A stretch of 64,000 nucleotides of DNA from NCBI GenBank assembly GCA_947498785.1, contig CANMLS010000028.1:1-64000 (forward strand), read 5' to 3'. This document shows positions 20,027-30,172 of this stretch, piece by piece (the stretch's first letter is position 1; each line of letters begins with the position of its first letter). Origin of the DNA: an uncultured Aquimarina sp. GTDB taxonomy: Bacteria > Bacteroidota > Bacteroidia > Flavobacteriales > Flavobacteriaceae. The position numbers were made by a program, and so were the translations under genes. The notes beneath the pieces were generated by a model. It was not told where the DNA came from and did not search any database. It worked only from the letters and a program-made list of their open reading frames with translations.

Positions 20027-21076
20027 ATGAAAATAGATCTTAGAAGCGATACGATTACCAAGCCAACCCCAGAAATGCTAAAAGCCATTATGGAGGCAGA
20101 AGTAGGGGATGATGTATATAAAGAAGATCCTACTGTAAATGCTTTAGAAGAAAAAATAGCACATATGTTTGGTAAAGATATGGCTTTGTTTTTTCCTTCA
20201 GGAAGCATGGCAAATCAAGCAGCTGTCAAATTACATACTCAGCCGGGAGAACAGTTAATTGCTGATAAATATGCTCACGTCTATAACTATGAGGGAGGTG
20301 GAGTATCTTTTAATAGTGGGGTTTCTTGTAAATTGTTGGATGGCCATAGAGGTATGATTACAGCCGCTCAAGTTGAAGAGGCTATCAATCCTCCTGATTT
20401 TTATCATAGTCCGTTAACAAGCTTAGTATGTTTAGAAAATACGACAAATAAAGGAGGAGGAGCTTGCTATGATTTTGAGGACATTAAAAAAATTAAACAA
20501 GTTTGTGATCAACATAATCTGGGGTATCATTTGGATGGAGCAAGATTATGGAATGCTATTATAGCAAAAGGAGAAAGTGCTAAACAATATGGAGATATTT
20601 TTGATACTATTTCTGTTTGCTTGAGCAAAGGGTTAGGGGCGCCTATAGGGTCTGTATTGGTTGGAAATACAGAGATCATGGAGAAAGCCATTAGAATAAG
20701 AAAAATTCTAGGAGGAGGTATGCGTCAAGTTGGGTATATGGCAGCAGCAGGATTATATGCAATAGACAACCATATTGATAGGCTTGCCGAAGATCATAAG
20801 AGAGCCAAAGAAATAGGCGAAGTTTTAGAGAAATTAACAATTGTAAAACAGGTAGAGCCTATTGATACAAATATTATCATATTTACGATTGATGGTAATG
20901 AAGAAGATTTTATAGCACAAATGGCATCAAAGAATATTCATTTTTATGGGATGGGACAAGGTAAGTTAAGGTTTGTAACCCATCTAGATTATACCCAACA
21001 AATGCATGAATATTTTCTAGATATTTTAGCATCAATAGTTATAGTACAAAAAAACAAAGCTGTTTATAATATTTAA
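20027..21076 (+). CDS. Low-specificity L-threonine aldolase / beta-eliminating lyase family
   Basis: MKIDLRSDTITKPTPEMLKAI, YHLDGARLWNA, SVCLSKGLGAPIGSVLVG. Confidence 0.92.
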   Translation: MKIDLRSDTITKPTPEMLKAIMEAEVGDDVYKEDPTVNALEEKIAHMFGKDMALFFPSGSMANQAAVKLHTQPGEQLIADKYAHVYNYEGGGVSFNSGVSCKLLDGHRGMITAAQVEEAINPPDFYHSPLTSLVCLENTTNKGGGACYDFEDIKKIKQVCDQHNLGYHLDGARLWNAIIAKGESAKQYGDIFDTISVCLSKGLGAPIGSVLVGNTEIMEKAIRIRKILGGGMRQVGYMAAAGLYAIDNHIDRLAEDHKRAKEIGEVLEKLTIVKQVEPIDTNIIIFTIDGNEEDFIAQMASKNIHFYGMGQGKLRFVTHLDYTQQMHEYFLDILASIVIVQKNKAVYNI

Positions 21077-21087
21077 ACAGCTTTGTT
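21053..21087. terminator. Bidirectional terminator between convergent genes
   Basis: AACAAAGCTGTTTA / TAAACAGCTTTGTT inverted repeat overlapping the aldolase stop. Confidence 0.75.
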
Positions 21088-21103
21088 GTAACACTCAAAA
21101 AAA

Positions 21104-21424
21104 TTAAATTTCTTTTGTATCTGCTCCAGAAGAGTTTTCTTTTACAGAGTTAATACCGTTTTCCATTCCTGATTCAGAAGAATACATCTGACTACTACCA
21201 ATAACCTGACCATTTCCTGCCTTAAGATTAAAATAGAATTTCCCGTTTTTTGCAGTTTTACGCTCATATCTACCATCTTCAGAAGCATTTTTCTTAACCG
21301 AAGCAATTCCATTTTCTGCAGCTGATTTGCTATTATAGACTTCGCTACTTAAGATAACTTGCCCGTTTTTAGCTTTTAAAGTAAAGTGATAGGTAGATCC
21401 TTCCTTATTTTTGAGTTCAAACAT
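21104..21424 (-). CDS. YegP family protein (tandem DUF1508)
   Basis: Two repeats: FTLKAKNGQVILSSEVYNSKSAAENGIASVKKN and FNLKAGNGQVIGSSQMYSSESGMENGINSVKEN. Confidence 0.92.
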   Translation of the reverse strand: MFELKNKEGSTYHFTLKAKNGQVILSSEVYNSKSAAENGIASVKKNASEDGRYERKTAKNGKFYFNLKAGNGQVIGSSQMYSSESGMENGINSVKENSSGADTKEI

Positions 21425-21667
21425 ATTATTGGATTTATAGTTAATTTTTAGCTTTTGTTAAAATTATATAATAAAACGCAAAAAGAAAAATGTATCGTAG
21501 TTCAATTAGTTTAAAGTGTGTGCTTTATCGAAAAAACATACATATTATCGGAATAATAAATATTAATGATCTAACGAAAAAAAGTAGGGGCTTTTTTACT
21601 TCTAATTTTACGATTAAAATGTTAAAATTTTGTAAATTCATAAAGTTCTAACTAAAAACCATCAACA

Positions 21668-22771
21668 ATGAAAAAAATTATTTTTTTAATAGCTCTTACT
21701 TTTTTAGGAGCTAAGCTTCAGGCTCAACAAGATTTACCAGAAAACCCAAAACCAGGAAAATGTTATGTGCGCTGTACTACTCCAGATGTATACGAGAACA
21801 AAACAGTACAAGTTAAAATTACACCAGAATATAAAAAGTTAAAAACATACCCTGCAGAATATAAGACGGTTACAGAAAAAGTGGTAATTAAAGAAGCATC
21901 AAAAAGACTTAAAGTGATTGCTGCTAAATACGAAACAAAAACGGTAACTTTTGTTAAAAAACAAAAGGCATCTAGTTTGCAAATTATTCCAGCTAAACTA
22001 GGTACTGATTCTGAAACGGTAGAAATCAAACCTGCTTTTGCTCAATGGGAATTGGGTGTTTCTGCACCTGACTGTGCTTCTAGTAATCCTGATGATTGTC
22101 GTTATTGGTGTTATAAAGGATATCCAGCAGAGTTTACTACTATTCCAATTAAGGTTTTAAGTTCAGATGCTACTATAGAAAGCTCACCTATTAATGAAAA
22201 AGAAGCAACGTATACCAAAAGAGTAGTTGTGGAGCCAGCTAAGGTTATTGAGGAGGAAATTCCAGCAGAATATGCTACAATAACTAAAACTGTTTTAGTT
22301 AAAGATGCTTACACAGAGGAAATCATAGTGCCAGCAACATTTGAAGATATAACAAAAGAAGTCCTCACTCAAAAAGGAGGGTTAACAACATGGAAAGAAG
22401 TAGAATGTTCTTTAGTTGAATATTCTGCTTTACCAATTAGCTGGAATTTAGGAAGTGCTACTTTAACAGCAGCTGCAAAAAGATTAATTGATACTAGACT
22501 TATGCCAGTTTTAGCAAATAACCCAGGAGCAAAAATGGAAATAGCTTCGCATACAGATGTAAGAGGGTCACAAGAAAATAATAAAAACCTTTCTGATAGA
22601 AGAGCACAATCTGTGGTAAACTATTTAATTACTAAAGGAGTTAATAATAGTCGTTTAGTAGCTAACGGATACGGAGAAACAAGAGTTAAAAATAGGTGTT
22701 CAGAAGGTGTTTCTTGTACAGAGAGAGAGCATGCGGTTAACCGTAGAACAGAATTTAGACTTATACAGTAA
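21668..22771 (+). CDS. OmpA family protein with degenerate N-terminal beta repeats
   Basis: Signal peptide; recurring P-A-x-Y/F-x-T-x-x-x-x-V units; OmpA motif ASHTDVRGSQENNKNLSDRRAQSVVNYL. Confidence 0.85.
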   Translation: MKKIIFLIALTFLGAKLQAQQDLPENPKPGKCYVRCTTPDVYENKTVQVKITPEYKKLKTYPAEYKTVTEKVVIKEASKRLKVIAAKYETKTVTFVKKQKASSLQIIPAKLGTDSETVEIKPAFAQWELGVSAPDCASSNPDDCRYWCYKGYPAEFTTIPIKVLSSDATIESSPINEKEATYTKRVVVEPAKVIEEEIPAEYATITKTVLVKDAYTEEIIVPATFEDITKEVLTQKGGLTTWKEVECSLVEYSALPISWNLGSATLTAAAKRLIDTRLMPVLANNPGAKMEIASHTDVRGSQENNKNLSDRRAQSVVNYLITKGVNNSRLVANGYGETRVKNRCSEGVSCTEREHAVNRRTEFRLIQ

Positions 22772-22801
22772 ATATTTGGGGGAATATTTGCAAAAAGAAA
22801 A

Positions 22802-22826
22802 CATCTAGTAAATTATTTACTGGATG
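22802..22826 (+). terminator. Terminator hairpin CATCtAGTAAA / TTTACTgGATG
   Basis: Inverted repeat followed by T-rich tract. Confidence 0.6.
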
Positions 22827-22856
22827 CTTTTGTTGTATACCATTTACACTTTTAAT

Positions 22857-23091
22857 TTACTGTAGTAAAAAGCTTCTTTTGTACCTCAGTTTTAAACCCG
22901 CATATGTATTAAAAAATCTATTACATCTTTGAACTACTGCAAATACTGGCGCTTCACTATATTTTTTAATTTCACCATAACAGTGTTATGCAGAAATTAA
23001 GAAAATATCAGTATTTATGGTATTTCAAAGCTTCATCACGAAGTTCTAATACATAAAACGGGTTAAAATAAAAATTAATCGTAGCCTTTTT
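22857..23091 (-). pseudogene. Degraded coding remnant of unrecognised family
   Basis: Reverse strand encodes KKATINFYFNPFYVLELRDEALKYHKY* and, in another frame, GEIKKYSEAPVFAVVQRCNRFFNTYAGLKLRYKRSFLLQ*; protein-like composition broken by a stop and frame change. Confidence 0.4.
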
Positions 23092-23153
23092 ATTTTATTG
23101 ATTTTTGTTCTATAATGAAATAAGAGATGCTAAGTTTAAAATAGTAATTGGTG

Positions 23154-23603
23154 TTATTTAGAAAACATTTCTAATAATTCAAAATGAAATCTTGGGTCTC
23201 TAAGAGCACTATATCCAGATATTTTATCAAAAATTTTACCGTCTGAAGATAAAACTATCATCATTGGGAAAGATTTATTTTTATTATATGTTTTTAATAA
23301 ACTATAATTTTGTTTCATTTGTTCCTCTGTTAATAAATCTTGGTTTCTAGGAATATCTACCATATGAAATATGAAAGAACTTTTATACTTGTTGAGTTTT
23401 TCATTATTAAAAAAATCTTCCTTTAATTTTTTACAGGGAGCACACCAATCACTTCCGTTAAAATACATGATAATTGGTTTTTTTTCAGACTTTGCTTTAT
23501 GTAAAGTCATTTCAAAATCTTCTTCCCATATTAAAGAGTTTGCTTCTTCTTGAGAAAGGGCGATAAAACTTAAAAAAAAGATAACCAGATTAATGATATT
23601 CAT
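23154..23603 (-). CDS. Thioredoxin-fold family protein
   Basis: Signal peptide; KPIIMYFNGSDWCAPCKKLKEDFF. Confidence 0.88.
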   Translation of the reverse strand: MNIINLVIFFLSFIALSQEEANSLIWEEDFEMTLHKAKSEKKPIIMYFNGSDWCAPCKKLKEDFFNNEKLNKYKSSFIFHMVDIPRNQDLLTEEQMKQNYSLLKTYNKNKSFPMMIVLSSDGKIFDKISGYSALRDPRFHFELLEMFSK

Positions 23604-23639
23604 AGCTTAGAATCTATTTATTATTAGGTATTACAATAA

Positions 23640-23966
23640 CTATTCCATAAACATATCCAGTCCAGGGATATTAGGCATACCTTCTTTTGCTACTGCTGCC
23701 AATTCTGTTTCATTAATTTGTGTTGCTTTAACAATTGCCTTGTTAAGTGTAAGAATTAGGTAGTCTTCTAATTGTTCTTTGTCGTCTAACAATTCATCTG
23801 ATATCGTAATACTTTTGATTTCTCTGTTAGCAGTAAGTGTGATTTTAAGTAAATCATCGGCGCTATTTTCGTCTACTAAAACAGTATTCAGCCTTTTTTT
23901 TGTTTCTTCTACTTTTTGTTGGGTTTTTTTGAGTTTCCCCATCATTCCCATCATATCTCCAAACAT
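23640..23966 (-). CDS. YbaB/EbfC family nucleoid-associated protein
   Basis: [47 protein letters not shown]. Confidence 0.92.
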   Translation of the reverse strand: MFGDMMGMMGKLKKTQQKVEETKKRLNTVLVDENSADDLLKITLTANREIKSITISDELLDDKEQLEDYLILTLNKAIVKATQINETELAAVAKEGMPNIPGLDMFME

Positions 23967-24035
23967 GTATATTTATTTTGAAATTTATAATTACAAAATT
24001 AGTATTTTGGTTGTTAATAAACTAACAAGATTATT

Positions 24036-26171
24036 ATGAAAACTCGGTACTATATATTCCTAATATCGTTTATTTTTGCTAATTCGTGTAAAAAAAATAT
24101 TATGCCGACATCTGAGACTAAAATTCAACCACCTATTACTCACAAAAAGCAGACTACACTCGAAAAACATGGAGATGTTCGTGTTGATAATTATTTTTGG
24201 CTGAATGATCGGGAAAATTCAGAAGTAATAGATTATCTCAAAAGAGAGAATGATTATAATGATAAAATGATGGCTCATACCAAAAAGTTTCAGGAGGATC
24301 TTTTTAAAGAAATGAAAAGTCGTATCAAAGAAGACGACTCTTCGGTTCCCTATAAGCTTAATGGATATTGGTATCTAACACGATATGAGAAAGGGAAAGA
24401 TTACCCTATATATTCCAGAAAAAAAGAAACGTTAGAAGCACAAGAAGAAATCCTATTTGATTGTAACAAAGAGGCAGAAGGACATAATTATTATAGATTA
24501 GTAGGACTTAGTATAAGTCCAGATAATAAGTTAGCTGCTTATGGTGTGGATACTGTAAGTCGGAGAAAGTATACGATACGGATTAAAAATTTAGAAACTG
24601 GTAAAATATATCCTGAGACTATCGAAACCACTACAGGAGGAAGTACTTGGGCAGCTGATAGTAAAACGTTATTCTATACAAAGAAAGATGAAGAGACATT
24701 AAGATCAGATAGAATTTACAGACATGTTTTAGGGACTTCGGTTATAGATGATGTGGAAGTTTTTAATGAAACAGATGATACGTTTTCTACATTTGTTTAT
24801 AAAACCAAATCTCGTAAATACCTTGTGATTGGTTCTAGTAGTACACTTACTTCAGAATATAGAATTTTAAGAGCAGATGACCCAACAGGAGATTTTCAAG
24901 TTTTTCAACCTAGAATTAGAGGTTTAGAATATGGCATAGCTCATTATAATACTGATTTTTATGTGTTGACTAACGCTGATGGAGCCACTAATTTTAAACT
25001 GATGAAAGTCTCAGAAGAAAATACGGCCAAAGAAAATTGGAAAGACCTTATCCCACATAGAGAAAGTGTTTTGTTAGAAGATGTAGAAATATTTAAAGAT
25101 TATCTTGTAGTTAGTGAACGGGATAATGGACTTAATAGAATTAATATCAAAAGATGGGATGGTACAGCAGATTATTATCTTCCGTTTGATAATGAGACAT
25201 ATACGGCTTATGTAAGTACTAATCCTGATTTTGACACCAAAAATCTTAGATATTCATATAATTCTCTTACTACTCCTAATTCCGTTATTGATTTTGATAT
25301 GGAAACTAAGGAAAAGGAAGTTAAGAAAGAACAAGAGGTGCTAGGAGCTGAGTTTGATAAAAATAATTATGCTTCTGAGCGAGTTTGGGCTAAAGCAGAA
25401 GATGGTACGCTGATTCCAATGTCATTGGTATATAGAAAAGGAATTAAAAAAGAGGGTAATAATCCTGTATTACAGTACGGGTATGGATCATACGGATCAA
25501 CTATAGATCCGTATTTCTCTACAGTACGATTAAGTCTGTTAGATAGAGGGTTTATTTATGCAATAGCGCATATACGAGGAAGCGAATATTTAGGGAGGTC
25601 TTGGTATGATGATGGTAAATTATTGAAAAAGAAAAATACTTTTACAGATTTTATCGATTGCTCAAAATTTTTAATAGAACAAGGATATACTTCTACAGAT
25701 CATTTGTATGCTATGGGAGGCTCAGCTGGAGGTTTATTAATGGGGGCAATAGTAAATATGGCCCCAGAATTGTATAATGGAGTAGTGGCATCCGTACCTT
25801 TTGTTGATGTTGTAAGTACAATGTTAGATGATAGTATTCCTCTTACTACTGGAGAATATGATGAGTGGGGTAATCCTAACGAAGAAAAATATTATACCTA
25901 CATGAAGTCTTACTCTCCTTATGATAACGTGGTTGCACAAGAATACCCCAATATGTTGGTAACAACTGGGTTGCATGATTCACAGGTGCAGTATTGGGAA
26001 CCTGCAAAATGGGTAGCCAAATTGAGAGAATTAAAAGTAGATGATAATTTATTATTATTACATACTAATATGGACGCAGGTCATGGTGGTGCTTCAGGTA
26101 GATTCGAGGCACTTAAAGAAGTAGCAGAAGAATATGCGTTTTTATTAGATTTAGAAAGTATAAAAGAGTAA
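24036..26171 (+). CDS. S9 family prolyl oligopeptidase / oligopeptidase B
   Basis: HGDVRVDNYFWLNDRENSEVIDYLKREN; YAMGGSAGGLLMGAIVN (GxSxGG); HTNMDAGHGGASGRFE. Confidence 0.93.
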   Translation: MKTRYYIFLISFIFANSCKKNIMPTSETKIQPPITHKKQTTLEKHGDVRVDNYFWLNDRENSEVIDYLKRENDYNDKMMAHTKKFQEDLFKEMKSRIKEDDSSVPYKLNGYWYLTRYEKGKDYPIYSRKKETLEAQEEILFDCNKEAEGHNYYRLVGLSISPDNKLAAYGVDTVSRRKYTIRIKNLETGKIYPETIETTTGGSTWAADSKTLFYTKKDEETLRSDRIYRHVLGTSVIDDVEVFNETDDTFSTFVYKTKSRKYLVIGSSSTLTSEYRILRADDPTGDFQVFQPRIRGLEYGIAHYNTDFYVLTNADGATNFKLMKVSEENTAKENWKDLIPHRESVLLEDVEIFKDYLVVSERDNGLNRINIKRWDGTADYYLPFDNETYTAYVSTNPDFDTKNLRYSYNSLTTPNSVIDFDMETKEKEVKKEQEVLGAEFDKNNYASERVWAKAEDGTLIPMSLVYRKGIKKEGNNPVLQYGYGSYGSTIDPYFSTVRLSLLDRGFIYAIAHIRGSEYLGRSWYDDGKLLKKKNTFTDFIDCSKFLIEQGYTSTDHLYAMGGSAGGLLMGAIVNMAPELYNGVVASVPFVDVVSTMLDDSIPLTTGEYDEWGNPNEEKYYTYMKSYSPYDNVVAQEYPNMLVTTGLHDSQVQYWEPAKWVAKLRELKVDDNLLLLHTNMDAGHGGASGRFEALKEVAEEYAFLLDLESIKE

Positions 26172-26259
26172 TTAAAAAAAATAGTGTAACTTCGTACCGT
26201 TTTTGTAACAGATTTTGAACCCCCAATTTTATTTCAAAAATCTGTATAAACACAATTAT

Positions 26260-27300
26260 ATGAGAGAAGATATTAGGGCTTATAATAATGTTTTAGAGCT
26301 TATTGGCGATACCCCGCTTGTAAAACTAAACAATATTATGAAAGACTTTCCGGGAAATTTCTACGCTAAGGTAGAGTCTTTTAATCCGGGACATTCAACA
26401 AAAGATAGAATAGCACTTTATATTATAGAAGAAGCCGAGAAAAAAGGTATTCTCAAATCAGGTGATACCATTATTGAAACAACTAGTGGTAATACTGGTT
26501 TCAGTTTGGCTATGGTAAGTGTGATTAAAGGGTATGATTGTATTCTTGCAGTAAGTTCAAAATCCTCAAAGGATAAGATAAATATGCTTAAGAATATGGG
26601 AGCAAAGGTATATGTATGCCCTGCTCATGTAAGTGCAGATGATCCTAGATCATATTATCAGGTAGCAAAAAGGCTTCATGAAGAAATTAAAGGTTCTGTT
26701 TATATAAATCAATATTTTAATGAATTAAATATTGATGCACATTATAATTCTACCGGACCAGAAATATGGAATCAAACTAATGGTAAACTTACACATTTTG
26801 TAGCTTGTTGCGGAACAGGAGGTACAATTTCTGGTACAGCAAGATATTTAAAAGAGCAAAATAGAGATATTCGAGTACTTGGAATTGATGCGTATGGTTC
26901 TGTATTGAAAAAGTATCATGAAACCAGAGAGTTCGATCAGGAAGAGATATATCCTTATAGGATTGAAGGTTTGGGAAAAAACCTAATACCAACAGCAACA
27001 GATTTTGATGTGATCGATAAATTTGAAAAAGTTAGCGACGAGGATAGTGCACATACAGCAAGAGAGTTGGTTAGAAAAGAAGGTATGTTTTTAGGATATA
27101 CCAGTGGTGCTGCTTTACAGGGTATAAAACAATTAGCTGCTCAGGGCGAATTTGATAAGAATAGTAATGTTATTGTAATTCTACCTGATCACGGATCTAG
27201 GTATATGAGCAAGGTGTTTAGTGATGATTGGATGGCAGAACAAGGTTTTTTTGATAGCAAAAATGAAGTTGATGCCAGAAAAGTAGAATTCATAAAATAA
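26260..27300 (+). CDS. PLP-dependent cysteine synthase/CBS-family protein; candidate cysteate synthase
   Basis: [27 protein letters not shown] (PLP lysine), [14 protein letters not shown]. Start [10 protein letters not shown] preferred over the tracked 26215. Confidence 0.85.
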   Translation: MREDIRAYNNVLELIGDTPLVKLNNIMKDFPGNFYAKVESFNPGHSTKDRIALYIIEEAEKKGILKSGDTIIETTSGNTGFSLAMVSVIKGYDCILAVSSKSSKDKINMLKNMGAKVYVCPAHVSADDPRSYYQVAKRLHEEIKGSVYINQYFNELNIDAHYNSTGPEIWNQTNGKLTHFVACCGTGGTISGTARYLKEQNRDIRVLGIDAYGSVLKKYHETREFDQEEIYPYRIEGLGKNLIPTATDFDVIDKFEKVSDEDSAHTARELVRKEGMFLGYTSGAALQGIKQLAAQGEFDKNSNVIVILPDHGSRYMSKVFSDDWMAEQGFFDSKNEVDARKVEFIK

Positions 27301-27323
27301 TGTAACCAAATATAAATTTATAA

Positions 27324-27352
27324 ACATCTCGAAATATCGAGGTGTTTTTTTT
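27324..27352 (+). terminator. Terminator ACATCTCGA-aata-TCGAGGTGT + T8
   Basis: Perfect stem and T-tract. Confidence 0.85.
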
Positions 27353-27570
27353 ATATAAGCCTTTTTGATAAGGTTCTATATTTTTGTAATTGTTGATGTC
27401 GTTTTTATTTATTAAATTACAAGTAATCATCGGGATATCAATAGCTAAATATATTTATTCAATTGCGTTTTGTTAAAATAAAACTTTGTAAAAGTGAATT
27501 TAAATATAATTATGCCATCAAATCAATTTTCCGTATTTTCGCAGACTTATAAGAAACAATTTTTTGATAA

Positions 27571-28830
27571 ATGAGAGATTTATTTGATAAGATTTATAAA
27601 GACAAAGGACCGTTAGGGAAATGGGCAGATAAAGCAGAAGGATATTTTGTTTTTCCTAAACTAGAAGGTCCTATATCAAATAGAATGAGGTTTCAAGGGA
27701 GAGAAGTAATTACCTGGAGTATCAATGACTATTTGGGATTAGCAAATAAAGAAGAGGTGCGTAAAGTTGATGCCGAAGCAGCTGCTGCATATGGTTCTGC
27801 TTATCCCATGGGAGCTAGAATGATGAGTGGGCATACTGATCTTCATGAACAATTACAGGATGAATTGGCAGAATTTGTTAATAAAGAAGCATCATATTTA
27901 CTAAATTTTGGATACCAAGGAATGGTTTCTACTATTGATGCATTAGTGAGTAAAGATGATATAATTGTGTATGATGTTGATGCTCATGCATGTATTATAG
28001 ATGGTGTACGATTACATCAAGGACAACGATACACATATCGACATAATGATATGGAAAGTATTGATAAAAACCTGATGAGAGCCACAAAAATGGCAGAGAA
28101 AACAGGAGGAGGTATTTTATTGATTTCTGAAGGTGTTTTTGGAATGCGAGGAGAACAAGGGAAATTAAAAGAAATAGTAGCTCTTAAAGAAAAATATAAC
28201 TTTAGACTGTTTGTAGATGATGCTCATGGTTTTGGAACATTAGGAGCAACTGGAGCGGGAACAGGTGAGGAGCAAGGTGTTCAGGAACAAATAGATGTGT
28301 ATTTTGCTACGTTTGCAAAATCAATGGCAAGTACAGGGGCGTTTATTGCAGCTGATCAAGAAATTATTGATTACTTGAAATATAATTTACGTTCTCAAAT
28401 GTTTGCAAAATCGCTGCAGATGCAACTTGTGGTAGGTGCTTTAAAGCGTTTGGATATGTTAAGAACCATGCCTGAATTGAAAGCTAAATTATGGCAAAAT
28501 GTAAATGCATTGCAAAACGGATTACGAGAACGAGGATTTGATTTGGGAACTACGCAAAGCTGTGTTACACCAGTATATTTAAAAGGAAGTATTCCCGAAG
28601 CTATGGCTTTGGTAAAAGACCTTAGAGAAAATCATGGTATTTTCTGTTCTATTGTGGTGTACCCCGTGATACCAAAAGGATTAATCTTACTTAGGCTAAT
28701 ACCTACAGCTTCTCATACTATGGAAGATATTCAAGAAACATTAGTAGCGTTCTCAGCTATACGTGAACGATTAGAAAATGGAACATATAAACGCATGTCT
28801 GCTGCCGTTGCTGCTGCCATGGGAGAATAA
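27571..28830 (+). CDS. Alpha-oxoamine synthase family (AONS/KBL/SPT-like); candidate cysteate fatty acyltransferase or serine palmitoyltransferase
   Basis: WSINDYLGLANKEEVRK, FVDDAHGFGTLGATGAGTGEEQGV, ATFAKSMASTGAF. Confidence 0.88.
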   Translation: MRDLFDKIYKDKGPLGKWADKAEGYFVFPKLEGPISNRMRFQGREVITWSINDYLGLANKEEVRKVDAEAAAAYGSAYPMGARMMSGHTDLHEQLQDELAEFVNKEASYLLNFGYQGMVSTIDALVSKDDIIVYDVDAHACIIDGVRLHQGQRYTYRHNDMESIDKNLMRATKMAEKTGGGILLISEGVFGMRGEQGKLKEIVALKEKYNFRLFVDDAHGFGTLGATGAGTGEEQGVQEQIDVYFATFAKSMASTGAFIAADQEIIDYLKYNLRSQMFAKSLQMQLVVGALKRLDMLRTMPELKAKLWQNVNALQNGLRERGFDLGTTQSCVTPVYLKGSIPEAMALVKDLRENHGIFCSIVVYPVIPKGLILLRLIPTASHTMEDIQETLVAFSAIRERLENGTYKRMSAAVAAAMGE

Positions 28831-28851
28831 TATAGAATAAAAGTTTATACT

Positions 28852-28881
28852 AAAAATCCGCTAAGTACTTAGCGGATTTTT
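28852..28881. terminator. Bidirectional terminator AAAAATCCGCTAAGTACTTAGCGGATTTTT
   Basis: Perfect palindrome between convergent genes. Confidence 0.9.
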
Positions 28882-28917
28882 TATTGAATTATTTTTTTCT
28901 GTCTAAAATAAGTTCTT

Positions 28918-30036
28918 TTAGAAGCTTTTTCTAAATGTTCTTCTCATTTTATGTTGTTCATGCTCATAGCCATTCCATAGTGCCTGGATTGCTTTATTTT
29001 CTTCTAGTTCTGGATTGGTTTCTACAACTTCAATTCCGTTACGAAGAAAAGCTTCATTCATTTCCTTAAAAATAAGTGCAGTGACTCCTTTGTTTTGGTA
29101 TTCTGGGTCAACTCCAATAAGATAAAAGGCAGCAGTGTTATTTCTACGTTGTGCTTTTAGGATATGTAAAAACCTAAGGGGATATACTTTGCCATTCATT
29201 TTTTTCAAAGCCTTAGAAAATGATGGCATAACTATAGAAAATGCTATAAGTTTACCAGTTTTGTCTGCGATACAGGTGATATACTCTGGATTAAGATATG
29301 GCAAGTATTTTTTCTTGTACATATCTATTTGATATTGTTGTATGGGAACAAAAGTTTGTAGACTACTATATGTTTTATTGAGCAAATCAAACATATCATC
29401 AGCATACTGGAGGATTTCTTTACTTTTGTTAAATTTAAGAAGTTTAAGTTGATAGCGTTCTTTAATTACACTGGCAAATTTGATTACTTTTTCTTTTGTT
29501 TGTTTAGGTACTCTGATTTTGTATTCAACCCATGTAGCAGCAGGTTCAAAATCAAGAAGTTCCATGTGTTTTGCGTAATATGGATAGTTATACCATGTAA
29601 TCATTGTATTTAGCTCTTCATATCCTTTGATTAAAATACCAGCTTTATCCATGTTAGAAAAACCTACAGGCCCTTCCATATATTCAAGAGAGTTTTGAAG
29701 GCCATATTCTTTTACTTTTCCAAGCAAAGCTTTAGTAACTTCAACATCATCAATAACATCAAACCATCCAAAACGTACTTTTGGTTTTTTTTGTTCATTT
29801 ACCTCTATCCAATTTATGATGGCAGCAATTCTTCCTACGATTGTGTTGTTTTTATACGCTAAGAAGTATTTTGCATCAGCATTCCTGAATACAGGATTTT
29901 TTTTAGGATTCATTACATCTAACTCTTCCTTAATGATCGATGGAACATAGTAAGGGGAATTTTTATATAAATCAAAAGGAAATTTAACGAATGTAGTTAA
30001 ATCTCCTTTTGAAGTAATTTCTTTAATCGTAATCAT
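28918..30036 (-). CDS. GNAT-fold N-acyltransferase-like protein (372 aa)
   Basis: KYFLAYKNNTIVGRIAAIINWIEVNEQ; FYLIGVDPEYQNKGVTALIFKEMNEAFLRNGIEVVETNPELEENKAIQALW. Confidence 0.75.
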   Translation of the reverse strand: MITIKEITSKGDLTTFVKFPFDLYKNSPYYVPSIIKEELDVMNPKKNPVFRNADAKYFLAYKNNTIVGRIAAIINWIEVNEQKKPKVRFGWFDVIDDVEVTKALLGKVKEYGLQNSLEYMEGPVGFSNMDKAGILIKGYEELNTMITWYNYPYYAKHMELLDFEPAATWVEYKIRVPKQTKEKVIKFASVIKERYQLKLLKFNKSKEILQYADDMFDLLNKTYSSLQTFVPIQQYQIDMYKKKYLPYLNPEYITCIADKTGKLIAFSIVMPSFSKALKKMNGKVYPLRFLHILKAQRRNNTAAFYLIGVDPEYQNKGVTALIFKEMNEAFLRNGIEVVETNPELEENKAIQALWNGYEHEQHKMRRTFRKSF

Positions 30037-30056
30037 ATATCATCTATAATTCGTCA

Positions 30057-30064
30057 CAAATATA
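30057..30064 (-). promoter_or_regulatory. TATATTTG -7 element upstream of the GNAT gene
   Basis: CAAATATA on + strand 21 bp upstream of the start. Confidence 0.45.
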
Positions 30065-30172
30065 TAATCCTTTTATTAAATAATATGATTGCATGAGGAT
30101 CATTTTTGGTAATAATGTAATTGATTCTTTGTTTGAAGCATTTATAAGAGTTTTATTTTTGCTCTTCAATCA

